Origin: Mesostigma viride
Taxonomy: Eukaryota; Streptophyta; Mesostigmatophyceae; Mesostigmatales; Mesostigmataceae
Assembly (NCBI GenBank): GCA_009746045.1
Contig: RPFO01000670.1
Span: 401,042 to 465,041, forward strand
DNA: 64,000 nucleotides
Reading direction: 5' to 3'
The notes below the pieces were generated by a model. It had not been told where the DNA came from and did no database searches. It saw nothing but the letters and a program-made list of their open reading frames with translations. The position numbers and the translations under genes are program-made. Positions 53,096 through 61,483 of this stretch are shown here, piece after piece; position 1 is the first letter of the stretch; the number at the start of each line of letters is the position of its first letter.

Positions 53096-53424
53096 TTCCG
53101 ACACGAGAAGAGCTCTGATACATCATGGTGGTGCAGGTGCACTTGGTGCACCTAGAGCAGGTGTGGTTTACACCCTACCCTTAATGCATGCAGGAAGTAT
53201 CTAGACCAGAGACTAGAGGACAATGAGCCCCCAGTGGGGAAGCGCCCGCGTGTGCAATCCCGCGGGAGACACGCCAGATAGCTCCCCCTCGGGCAGCGTG
53301 CGGCTGCCTAGATAGATGTTGTAGTTAGAATGCTGTTATCTAGATAGATGTAGTATGTAGCCAATGTAGATAGATTAGACCGGTAGGAATGTTTGCACCC
53401 ATCCATCCATCCATCGGGGTTAAT

Positions 53425-53475
53425 GCTCCGTGACTCCCCAACGGGAGCACGAGTCTAATTAATTAATTAATTAAT
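53425..53475 (+). mobile_element. Type-1 LINE 3' hairpin with TTAA tail, plus strand
   Basis: Hairpin at 53425-53453 (stem CTCCC/GGGAG, loop CAAC, outer GTG/CAC), followed by TCTAATTAATTAATTAATTA. It is preceded by an (ATCC)n run at 53400-53413. Confidence 0.65.
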
Positions 53476-53479
53476 CTAG

Positions 53480-53600
53480 ACCAGAAAGTGTTAACTAGCC
53501 ATATGCCCAGGGCTTCTCAGGGATATGTGCTACATGTACTCCCAACGGAGTTATGTTCTTAATTCATTCATTCATAAATTAATTTCCTCCCTATTTAGTT
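53480..53600 (+). mobile_element. Type-2 LINE 3' terminus, plus strand
   Basis: GCCATATGCCCAGGGCTTCTC leads into ATATGTGCTACATGTACTCC, hairpin ACTCC-CAAC-GGAGT (53538-53551), TATGTTC, then a (TTCA)n/(TTAA)n tail. Only the terminal ~80 bp of the 3' UTR are retained. Confidence 0.65.
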
Positions 53601-53619
53601 AATTAATTTCCTCCCTATA

Positions 53620-54212
53620 AGTGCTGCATGGTATACTGGAGGGGGGACGTCATCCACGTTGCCCCACAAGCCCTGGCAGGCACCCCCTGCCACCTCAGCA
53701 AACCCAGTCTAGGACATATAGCAGTAGTGTAGATTAGTAAGGCTTAGCCTACCACGCGGCCCCAGCGCATGTGCGCCCATAATGGCCCCCATGGATGTTG
53801 CCTACAGAATTTAGCCAAGCCATTCCTATAATGGGACCCCATGGATGTTGCCTTCAGAATTTAGCCAAGCCATGCCTATAATGGGACCCCCATGGATGTT
53901 GCATTAAGAATTTAGCCATGCTATGCCATGCAGAGAGATGCTCTCTGCCGAGAAGCCATGTCCTAGCTCGTGTATAGCCATGATGATCTTCCCCCACATA
54001 ACATACTCCCCCTTAGCTGGGCATAGTGTGAAGATTATGAGGGTGCAGGTGCCCTGGTGCACCTAGAGCAAGGGTCGCTTACATTCCCACCACCCTTGCA
54101 GGAAGTAGCCCAGAATGTATTAAAAGCCATAATAATGCCCCTTCTCAGGGATATGTGCTACTACATGTACTCCCAACGGAGTTATGTTTCTAATTAATTA
54201 ATTAATTAAGTG
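53620..54212 (+). mobile_element. LINE 3' end: ORF1 tail, full 3' UTR, type-2 hairpin and TTAA tail, plus strand
   Basis: Begins in the ORF1 C-terminal coding part (GGTATACTGGAGGGGGGACG, near the YWRG motif), then runs through the whole 3'-UTR repeat with a local duplication of CATGGATGTTGC...AATTTAGCCAAGCC (53790-53910). It ends in hairpin 54169-54182, TATGTTTC and TAATTAATTAATTAATTAAG (54193-54212). It is oriented opposite to the copy at 52461-53095 and makes a broad inverted arrangement with it. Confidence 0.75.
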
Positions 54213-54470
54213 CTGCATGGAATTCATACATATTCATTGGTGTGCAGGTGCACTTTGTGCACCCAGAGCAGGCGTAGTTTACACCCTACCCTTGCAGGGA
54301 GTAGCCCAGAATGTATTAATTAATAAATTAATTAATTAACCTCGTGCTCCCGTTGGGGAGTCACGGAGCATTCATTAACCCAGAATGTATCAAAAGCCAT
54401 ACGCCCCTTCTCAGGGATATGCATGCTACACGTACTCCCAACAGAGATGTGTTCCAATTTAATTTTAATT
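54212..54470. mobile_element. Cluster of short LINE 3'-end fragments
   Basis: A plus-strand 3'-UTR piece (54240-54320, GTGCAGGTGCAC...GTAGCCCAGAATGTATTAA) comes first. A minus-strand type-1 hairpin with tail follows (54321-54369, CTCGTGCTCCCGTTGGGGAG). Then comes a plus-strand 3'-UTR piece ending in a degenerate type-2 hairpin (ACTCCCAACAGAGA at 54434-54447) and an AATTTAATTTTAATTT tail. These are repeated 5'-truncated insertions into each other's tails. Confidence 0.6.
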
Positions 54471-55180
54471 TCCTCCCTAGCTCTCTCTAGCTCGCTTGGA
54501 CTGCTATCTATGCAGAACAAGAAGAGGTGGCAGACGTACCATTGTCCAGGCCCACACGCCAGCCCCTGTGGGCAAGCCCCCCCCCCACACACAGGATCGA
54601 GGAAGGGGCGCTTTGGTGTCCGATTGCTACTGTGGCATGCCTTAGGCATGCTAGGAGAAAGGGGGTCTCTGCCCTTTAATTCTTCCTGTTGTGCACATTA
54701 ATTAAATAGGAACATAGTTCTCCGTTATCTGTGGAAGCCCCCCCCGGGCTTCCCCGGGATAGAGCACTCCAGCTAGTTGCTAGATGTGTCTAGATGGGGG
54801 CAATCGATGATGGGATATAGCTTTAATAGGCATTACAGCACTTGAAACGATATTAGCGCACAGCGTTATAGTACCTTCAATTAGCTCTGGCACCTTGTGG
54901 CCATCAGCTTGCGCTTTAATTAGCCGACGTCTTGAGCCCACCTCACATTTGTAGCATAAGCTATGTGTCAGCCTACCTATGGTATTGCACTGGTTGTATT
55001 GCACCCATGCACAGTGTTGCGCCCCGGCATGATGCACCATGCCGTGGAGAGAGCGCTCTGTGGCCTGCCCACTTGCGGCAGTGAGAGAAGCTAGAGGCCG
55101 GGCGCCCTCCCTCCTTCTCGCTGTGTATATAGGGTTGAAGGTTCATTTACTCTGTATTGGCACCCACGTGACGCAGTCAC
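54470..55180. other. Repeat-rich region without recognised gene
   Basis: Contains a partial minus-strand type-2 terminus near 54700-54727 (TTAATTAAATAGGAACATAG, TTCTCCGTTA). Positions 55140-55180 include a TGGCACCCACGTGACGCAGT stretch that also occurs, inverted, at about 40262-40282 in an F-box gene intron. Otherwise I see no coding or terminal signals. Confidence 0.4.
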
Positions 55181-55227
55181 GTGCTTATTAATTATTAATT
55201 AATAACTCCGTTGGGAGTATATATGTA

Positions 55228-55662
55228 ACACGGCGGACCGGGCGGAGCGGGCCAAGCTCCTGGCCTACGGCGACGTCGGGCACCATCGTGTGGTGCCCTT
55301 TGTCCTGGAGGAGTTTGGGGCCATGGGGCCCCTGACCTCCGCCTTCTTCAAGGAGTGTTGCCGGCTCCGGGAGGACCGGCTGGACCTGGAGGGCCAGCGG
55401 GCCCCATGGTCGGCGCGGACCTGGACGTCATATTGGCGTCAGCGCCTGTCGGTGGCGCTGACTCGGGCCATGGCTGACATCATGCTCCGCCGTACGCGGG
55501 CTGATTTTGCGGTGCAGCAGGGCTATTAGGTTCCTCCCGTTAGGCGTTTCCATTGGTCTTATCGTAGTATAGAGCTTTGACATGGCTCTGTATATAGGTT
55601 TATAGCTGGGCGTTTGCTTTGGTTTGAGTGATTTCACTCTGCTGTAAGTAATTATATTTTTA
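55228..55662 (+). mobile_element. 5'-truncated LINE insertion (435 bp) with 9-bp target duplication
   Basis: Flanked by ATATATGTA at 55219-55227 and 55663-55671; the uninterrupted relative at 46141 has GGAGTATCGTAGCAC. Inside, a plus-strand frame open from the left boundary to a stop at 55529 reads ...AKLLAYGDVGHHRVVPFVLE, EFGAMGPLTSAFFKECCRL, ...TSYWRQRLSVALTRAMADI. This looks like the extreme C-terminus of an RT polyprotein. A 130-bp 3' UTR follows, ending GTAAGTAATTATATTTTTA. The tail differs from the TTAA-tailed families, so a different LINE family made it. Confidence 0.65.
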
Positions 55663-55779
55663 ATATATGTAGCACATAGCCCAGAGAAGGGGAATATGGC
55701 CTATGATACATTCTAAGCTACTTCCTGCAAGGGTGGGAATGTAAACGACACTTGCTCTAGCTAGGTGCCCCAGGGCACC

Positions 55780-57121
55780 CGGGTTGGTCAGTACGCCGTA
55801 CGGAGCCGCAGAAGTACGGGAAAACGTACACTGAAGGCCTCCGCCGTATGTACGCGTACTTTACTTCAGAATACGCGGTTTGGACTTAGAATTTTTCGGG
55901 GGTACCAGCGGGCAGCGGGCACTGGCGCGGTGCCCAGGTTCTGGGCGCGTCGCGTTCACTGCACATTTGAGATTTTTACTACTAGAAGTAGATGCGTACA
56001 GTTCTTTCCATAAAGCGCAAGCCTTGCAAAATCTTTGGCCGGTAGGAGACAGCTAGGACTAGGTACATCACGCATAATGACAGCAAATGCCAGCTGTGCT
56101 ACTGACGGTGTAATGCAATATAGCGAGGACGAGGCCAGTGCGACTGTGCGATAGTGTGCAGCCATTTTCGATTTGCAGCCATGCCGAAGAAAGGGCCTGA
56201 ATGGGATTTCGTTGTCGAGAAGAAAGAAGCAGTCACGGATGCTGTTAGTAACACAACGCAGTATGTGTCGAGGATGTTCTGCTCATTTTGCAACAAGAAC
56301 TTCTCCTACAAGGCGGGGCCAATAAGCGTATTCCGAGTCCGTGCACACTTTGCCGGAATCGCAGGGGAAGGGGTGTTACCCTGCGACAAAATTCCACCGA
56401 ATATCCGGAACAGGTTTCTCAGGATTGCTAACAACAAGTTGCAGAAGTCAGACGCCAAGAAGGTGCACACTTTGAACAGGGCAATGGCGGAGATGGGAGG
56501 GGCTGCGCCGGCTGACTTGTCGTCGGTTCCCAGCAAGCATCAAGGCCAGCTGAGCATCACCAAATGGCTGGTTCCCGTCGACGAACAAGGTATCCAGCTG
56601 CTGGCTGCCGAATTTTTTATCGAGAACGGCATTGCCTTCAATGCGGCTGAGAGCGCCTCTTTCAAGCAGATGGTGGCCGGCATGATCCAATACAAAGGAG
56701 GGCACGTCACCCCTCCTTCTCGGAAGTTGTTGGGTGGCGAGCTGCTCGTGAAGAAGTTAGTTGTGTCTTATGTCCTCTCATGCATTATATAGTGGATGGC
56801 TTTCCTTACAATTAACTAATTAATTGATTCCTTACAGTTCCCGTTGCAGTCTGCTCCCCCCAGCATTTAACAAATCATAATCAGATAGGATTGCAGGGCA
56901 TAAATTAATGGAAGATGTTAATAAATAAGCATATACACCAAATTTCAGTTGCAATAACTGCATGACCATCATCAAGGAGCGTGCTAATTGGGTGACTGAC
57001 AATTGGACCACATTTGAAAACGGTCGCGTATTTTACCGCCGCGTATTTTACACCCCCCACGTATAATACGCGTATTTTAGGTCCGCGTATTATACCCCGT
57101 ACCCGTATTTGCCAACCTAGC
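55780..57121 (+). mobile_element. hAT DNA transposon with BED-finger transposase remnant (1.34 kb)
   Basis: Flanked by CAGGGCACC (55771-55779 and 57121-57129; the exact edge is ambiguous by one base), an 8-9-bp duplication expected for hAT elements. The ends are imperfect inverted repeats (left GGGTTGGTCAGTACGCCGTA, right in reverse TAGGTTGGCAAATACGGGTA). The empty site exists in the related repeat at 46240-46260. It contains a truncated transposase (56154-56792). Subterminal GTATTTTA/CGCGTATT motifs cluster at the right end. Confidence 0.75.
56154..56792 (+). pseudogene. Truncated hAT transposase with BED-type zinc finger (212 aa)
   Basis: The likely start is the second Met (56181, MPKKGPEWDFVV). 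The N-terminal BED-like zinc finger is FCSFCNKNFSYKAGPISVFR followed by an H (VRAHF) and a later C-P (LPCDKIP). Then comes the segment that opens the hAT catalytic region: FFIENGIAFNAAESASFKQM, then PPSRKLLGGELL. The first catalytic Asp region and everything after, including the C-terminal dimerisation domain, is missing. The frame ends in non-coding-looking sequence at 56760-56792, perhaps read-through into an intron or an internal deletion. It cannot be active. Confidence 0.7.
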
Positions 57122-57430
57122 AGGGCACCTGCAGCCCCATGATCTATCAAGCTATGCCCAGCTAAGGGGGAGCCTGTCATGGGGGGGGAGATCATCATAG
57201 CTAGAGACAAAAGCTAGAGCGTGGCATCTCAGCAGAGAGCAGCTCTCTGCATGGGAACAGCATAACTAAATAAAGCTAGGCATCATCTGGGATGTGGCAC
57301 ATCATAGGCACACATGTACATGACTAAAAATGCTAAAGGGAGGACAAGGTGCGCGAAATTCAAAATTGACATGCTATGGCGGACGTAAACGACGCTAACT
57401 ACCACGTTTGGTCACCGAATTAGGTCGGAT

Positions 57431-58744
57431 TTGTCACGATCGACTCGCCCTTCCACGCCACATCGACCGATCTCGGTCTTGAAGATGGTTACCACCAAGA
57501 AATCAGGGCGCAAGGAATTACCGCCTGCTGCCGCCCGTGCAGGCGACGCCCCGCAGGCGCCAGCCATAGGAGAAGGCACGGGCAACTCTCAGGCTATGGA
57601 GTCTGCAGCCAAGAAACATGGGCCTAAATCCCCCCGTGGCCACACTGGCACGGCCCGGGCCCTGTTCGTCGCAGCCCCTGCCGACTCGGGGAACACCGCT
57701 ACTGAAGTCCGCAATGCACCCTTCGACGCTGCGGCATTTGCTAACGGCACAGCTAATGTGCAAATCCTTCTGACCTTGTCTAGGCTGGACCTCGTGGCTC
57801 TGCTCACCGAGATTATGCAACAAGGCCGGCCCCTACTCTGGCCTCAGCCACCGCCTGGGCTCACCGCCATTACCCCGGTTACCGACCCCAAGGAGTTGAC
57901 CTCACTCAAGAAAAGTGAGTTGCGCGTCGTTGCCACGACGACGCTGCTGGGAAATTCGGAACTGCTGCCAGTATCCGGATCTGCAGCAGCAGCAGCCCTT
58001 GCCGGTACGGTGGCGCAGAAGCTTGCCACGGAGCTGATAAATTCTGATCTCGCAGGCCACTTGGCTGCGGCGATCGAGGACAACGTGGCGGACAAGGTGG
58101 CGGCCCAGGTCGTCGGCACGCTGACGGAGGCGGTTGCCGGCACCCTAGCGGCGCAGGTGGCCGGCAATTTAGCGGACAACGTGGAGGCGCAGGTGGCGAA
58201 GGTGGCCCCGTCCTACGCGACTATGGCCAGCACAGCCATCCAAGAAATAGCCACTAGCACTGCTCAGGCGGTCTCTAAGACCTTCGCCGACCGGGACAAC
58301 AAAGAGCGGCGCGGCCGCACCATAATTATTCGTAATGTGGCGGCCCTCCCCCGGGAGACGGGGCTGAGCCTCCGCCTCAAGGTGGAGAAGGAACTCATCA
58401 CCAACTTCCGCCTAGAGGACAGTGTCACAATTGACACCGTCCGCCGCCTACCGGGGCGCGCAGATGCGCCGGTGGCGCTCGTGCTTACGCGCCCCATCGG
58501 CAAGCACTATATTCTCCAACACCGCACCAAGCTACCACGAGGCTTGGGTTGGAGTCTCGACGACGATCTGACCCCGGCGCAGCTTCGCGCCCGCAGGGAC
58601 CGGCTGGCACAAGAGGACGCGAAGAAGGCCCTCGCTGACCGCACGAAGAAGGTGCGGAGCCCTGCGGTGGAAGGACGACGCATGGCACATGGAGGTTACC
58701 TCACGGGAGGCTACCACGCCGAGGGGAGACGCGCGGGGGGGTAG
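57431..58744 (+). CDS. LINE ORF1 protein (437 aa)
   Basis: Intact frame. The N-terminus is basic (start at 57431; an alternative Met19 at 57485, MVTTKKSGRKE). Residues ~60-150 are low-complexity with LSRLDLVALLTEIM. Residues ~185-280 are Ala/Val-rich heptad-like repeats (VAQKLATELI, AAQVVGTLTEAVAGTLAAQV, AGNLADNVEAQVAKV), a probable coiled coil for trimerisation. An RRM-like part follows (RRGRTIIIRNVAALPRETGL, VTIDTVRRLPGR), then GWSLDDDLTPAQLRARRDRL, the signature shared with the other ORF1 copies. The tail is basic. By analogy with L1 ORF1p it would bind element RNA. No Cys-His knuckle is visible. Confidence 0.75.
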   Translation: MSRSTRPSTPHRPISVLKMVTTKKSGRKELPPAAARAGDAPQAPAIGEGTGNSQAMESAAKKHGPKSPRGHTGTARALFVAAPADSGNTATEVRNAPFDAAAFANGTANVQILLTLSRLDLVALLTEIMQQGRPLLWPQPPPGLTAITPVTDPKELTSLKKSELRVVATTTLLGNSELLPVSGSAAAAALAGTVAQKLATELINSDLAGHLAAAIEDNVADKVAAQVVGTLTEAVAGTLAAQVAGNLADNVEAQVAKVAPSYATMASTAIQEIATSTAQAVSKTFADRDNKERRGRTIIIRNVAALPRETGLSLRLKVEKELITNFRLEDSVTIDTVRRLPGRADAPVALVLTRPIGKHYILQHRTKLPRGLGWSLDDDLTPAQLRARRDRLAQEDAKKALADRTKKVRSPAVEGRRMAHGGYLTGGYHAEGRRAGG

Positions 58745-59018
58745 GGAGTAGGCCCTCCCCGCCCCCCTCACACCGCGAGCAGCTACCGGGGGGTTAGCTA
58801 GAATCCACCCCCCACACCCGTCGTCCGATGGCCGAGCGTGTCTTGGATAGTCCAATCTCACGGACGACGCAACGGAGTCAAAGCCGCGACCTTCATCGCC
58901 AACTTCGCAACAAGGAGCGCCTGCTGGCTTTCGCAACCCGGCACTCCCAACGGTATGCTGCATTCTTTGACCCCAAGACCAGGCGAGCAAGTCGCGCCGC
59001 CCGCCTGGAGGGTGCCCT

Positions 59019-59877
59019 ATGCGCGTTGAAAAGTACTATGTTATCTCACGCCGCACACACGTCCCCGCCAGCCTCCCCCAACCCCCTGCCGACACCGCGG
59101 GTCCCCGGCGCCCCCTGCTGGGCCAACGCCGGCACCACTCGCTGCGCATCGCAACCTACAATGTCCGCACCCTGCGCGGGGGAGATGCCCCCCCGCGGGC
59201 CAACGAGCTTGTCCACTACTGCCGCCTATATGGCATTGATGTGCTTGGGGTCCAAGAGCACCGACGCTCCTTTGAGGGCCCCGTCCAGCGTGTCACCCTC
59301 GCACTACAATGGCAACTGCTGTGCGGCCCGGCGCATGCACCGGGTCAGGGAGGAGTGGGCCTGCTGTGCTCCCCCACCGCTGCCGCCCAGCTCGTGGACC
59401 ACAAACTTTGCTCGAATAGGATCCTTCAGTGCACTTTCCGCTCCCTAATTGAAGGACGGACCCCCATTATGCTCTCGGTAATTGTCGGATATGCCCCACA
59501 TGCTGGGCACCCGGCCGAGGACCGCGCAGCGTTCTTCAACCAGTTGCTCGACATAGAGAAACAGATCCCACGTCAATACATCGTCGCCATCTTGGTGGAT
59601 GCCAACGCGACCCTGCCCGTGGGCCGCGGGGGCTGCATGTATGCGCCGCGCCTAACCGATAGCAATGCCAACACCCCCCTACTTGAGCAACTGCTCACTG
59701 AGGGGGACTTGACTGCTGCCAATACGCTTTTTGCTAAACCGCCTGATGCACTAGTGACCTTTGTGGGCCCCATGCGCAGGGCGGCTGGCTCAATGCTCCC
59801 TCGGCGGCGATGTGTATGCTTGGACTACATACTTGTGCGCAAGTGCTGGCGCTCTTCCGTCATCGATGCCCGTACGC
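59019..59877 (+). pseudogene. LINE ORF2, apurinic endonuclease N-terminal part (interrupted)
   Basis: From about residue 42 the frame follows exonuclease-endonuclease-phosphatase enzymes: LRIATYNVRTL, DVLGVQEHRR (catalytic Glu), GGVGLLCS, VIVGYAPHAG, AILVDANATL (Asp/Asn pair) and CLDYILVRKCW. It stops making sense at 59878 where the hAT begins. The missing last motif, SDHRMV, occurs in frame at 61508 just after the hAT. The start codon is uncertain; another frame at 58828-59448 overlaps, so ORF2 could begin upstream with a frameshift. Confidence 0.75.
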
Positions 59878-61483
59878 CAGAGTGCAATCGTACGTTATAC
59901 GCGTTATACGGTCACGGTGGAGTATAATGTATAATACGGTATAATACGGTATAATACGGTATTATACGTTTTCGTACGGACACACTCAGAATACTCTGAT
60001 TTTACACATTTTAAGACACCCACCATCAATCCACATGTTTTTAACACTGTTTTGGACATAATCCAAGGTTGCCCTACCCTCGGCTATACTCTATACGGTG
60101 GATATTGTGGACACGATCGATATATTGCATGTAATACTGAGAATGTAAACGTGCGCATGCATAATTGTGTGCATGTGTATAACTGTATATATGTGGCTTT
60201 ATATTGGTTATGTTTACTTGGGTGCCTTCACTTTGATGCAAGTAATTATATATGGTAAAAAGGCCAGCAATAACTAGGGGACCGTGCAGTGGGCCAGCAA
60301 GGGGCCAACATGTTAAACATGGCTAAACAGGTGGGGATGTGATAATAAGTAACTCACATATTCTCACCTTCCATACAACAACCTTGTTTTCCAGCAGGCT
60401 GAAGAGCATGACAGGCGTCTATGAGCTCGCCAGCTCCTTGCAACGGTGATGCCGCTCCCAGGCAGCTAGGGTCCTTGACTACGCAATATAGAATGTCTAC
60501 CGTGTGAAAACCTCCATACAGGAAGCGTAGCAAAGCCAGATAACTGCCCGATCAATTCTGGGTAGCTTTAGGAAGCATGGCATACGCAGCGTAAGGAAAA
60601 CCATTGAAAGCTGCGGAAAATCTGATAGCACAACTGCAACAAGTGGAGAACAAAATAGCAAGAAAAACCCAGAAACGGCGCAAAAAGTTTCATGCCAGGT
60701 TCATTAAGAGCGCAAACAGACTGGGCGGTGACATGCGGCAAATCAACGTACCACGGCCGGCATTATTTCCTACCCAGGCGCGCAAGAAAAGCCAGCCAGC
60801 CATGGATGGATTAACCGCGGATCGCGCAGGCCTGAACGAAATCATTTTAGAAATGACAGGAAATGGCCGCAGATCGAAGATGCTTAGGTTATTTTCATGG
60901 TGTCCGTTACTAAACGCCTCTTGCTGCATCAAAATAACCCACGAATGTCGAGTTCTACCGTCGCAGGCACACATGCTAGATTATTCATCGCGGCCAAATT
61001 GACGTTGGATGAGACCCCCGTGCAAATCTGTACCAACAAAGGCAGCGAATTTGCAAATAGTGCAGATCTTGCTATGAAACATCATAATAGAACATCACTT
61101 TTAACCATCGGCTTAATTTTTTCGCCTGTCGCCCGCCGGATTAGCCATATTTTAACGGAACGCACGTCGCCATGGCCACCTCCGCACGGTGCGCGCACTG
61201 TGCACCACAATGTCAAAATAAGATCGCGTCGAGTTCAGACGGGTCAGTACTTATAGTAGAGATACGAAATCTGTGGCTTCAAATCGTTGCCCTGTCGTTC
61301 TGGCATCCTAGCCGCGCAAAACGTAAAAAAAACGCGGAAAACACGGCATCATACGGTATAATACGGTATTATACGTCATTATACGCTAAAACGTATTATA
61401 ACGTATGAATCATACGCTCAAAGCCAGCGTATTACGTATTATACCGTATTATACCGTATTATACGGCGTATGATTGCACTCTG
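59878..61483. mobile_element. Non-autonomous hAT-type element (1606 bp) inside LINE ORF2
   Basis: Ends CAGAGTGCAATC (59878-59889) and GATTGCACTCTG (61472-61483) are perfect 12-bp inverted repeats, flanked by an exact 8-bp duplication CCGTACGC (59870-59877 and 61484-61491), the hAT hallmark. Excision with one duplication restores the LINE reading frame. Both subterminal zones (59886-59970 and 61340-61470) are packed with CGTATAATACGGTAT-type palindromic units, probably transposase-binding sites. The largest internal frame (60604-61002, 132 aa, Lys-rich start) shows no transposase motif. Confidence 0.9.

Larger units (their letters stand above)
55185..57330 (-). mobile_element. LINE 3' end (type 2), minus strand, split by two later insertions
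   Basis: The host repeat consists of the TTAA tail and hairpin (55185-55218), 3'-UTR part 1 (55672-55779) and 3'-UTR part 2 (57122-57330). The parts align in order with the uninterrupted copy at 46091-46440. The first gap holds a 435-bp LINE fragment (55228-55662, 9-bp duplication ATATATGTA). The second holds a hAT element (55780-57121, duplication CAGGGCACC). The order of events is LINE 3' end first, then the two insertions, whose relative order is unknown. Confidence 0.75.

Noticed and set aside
60604-61002. 132-aa frame inside the hAT element as a transposase
   Set aside because: No BED finger, catalytic or dimerisation motif; Lys-rich start only. The element is better described as non-autonomous.
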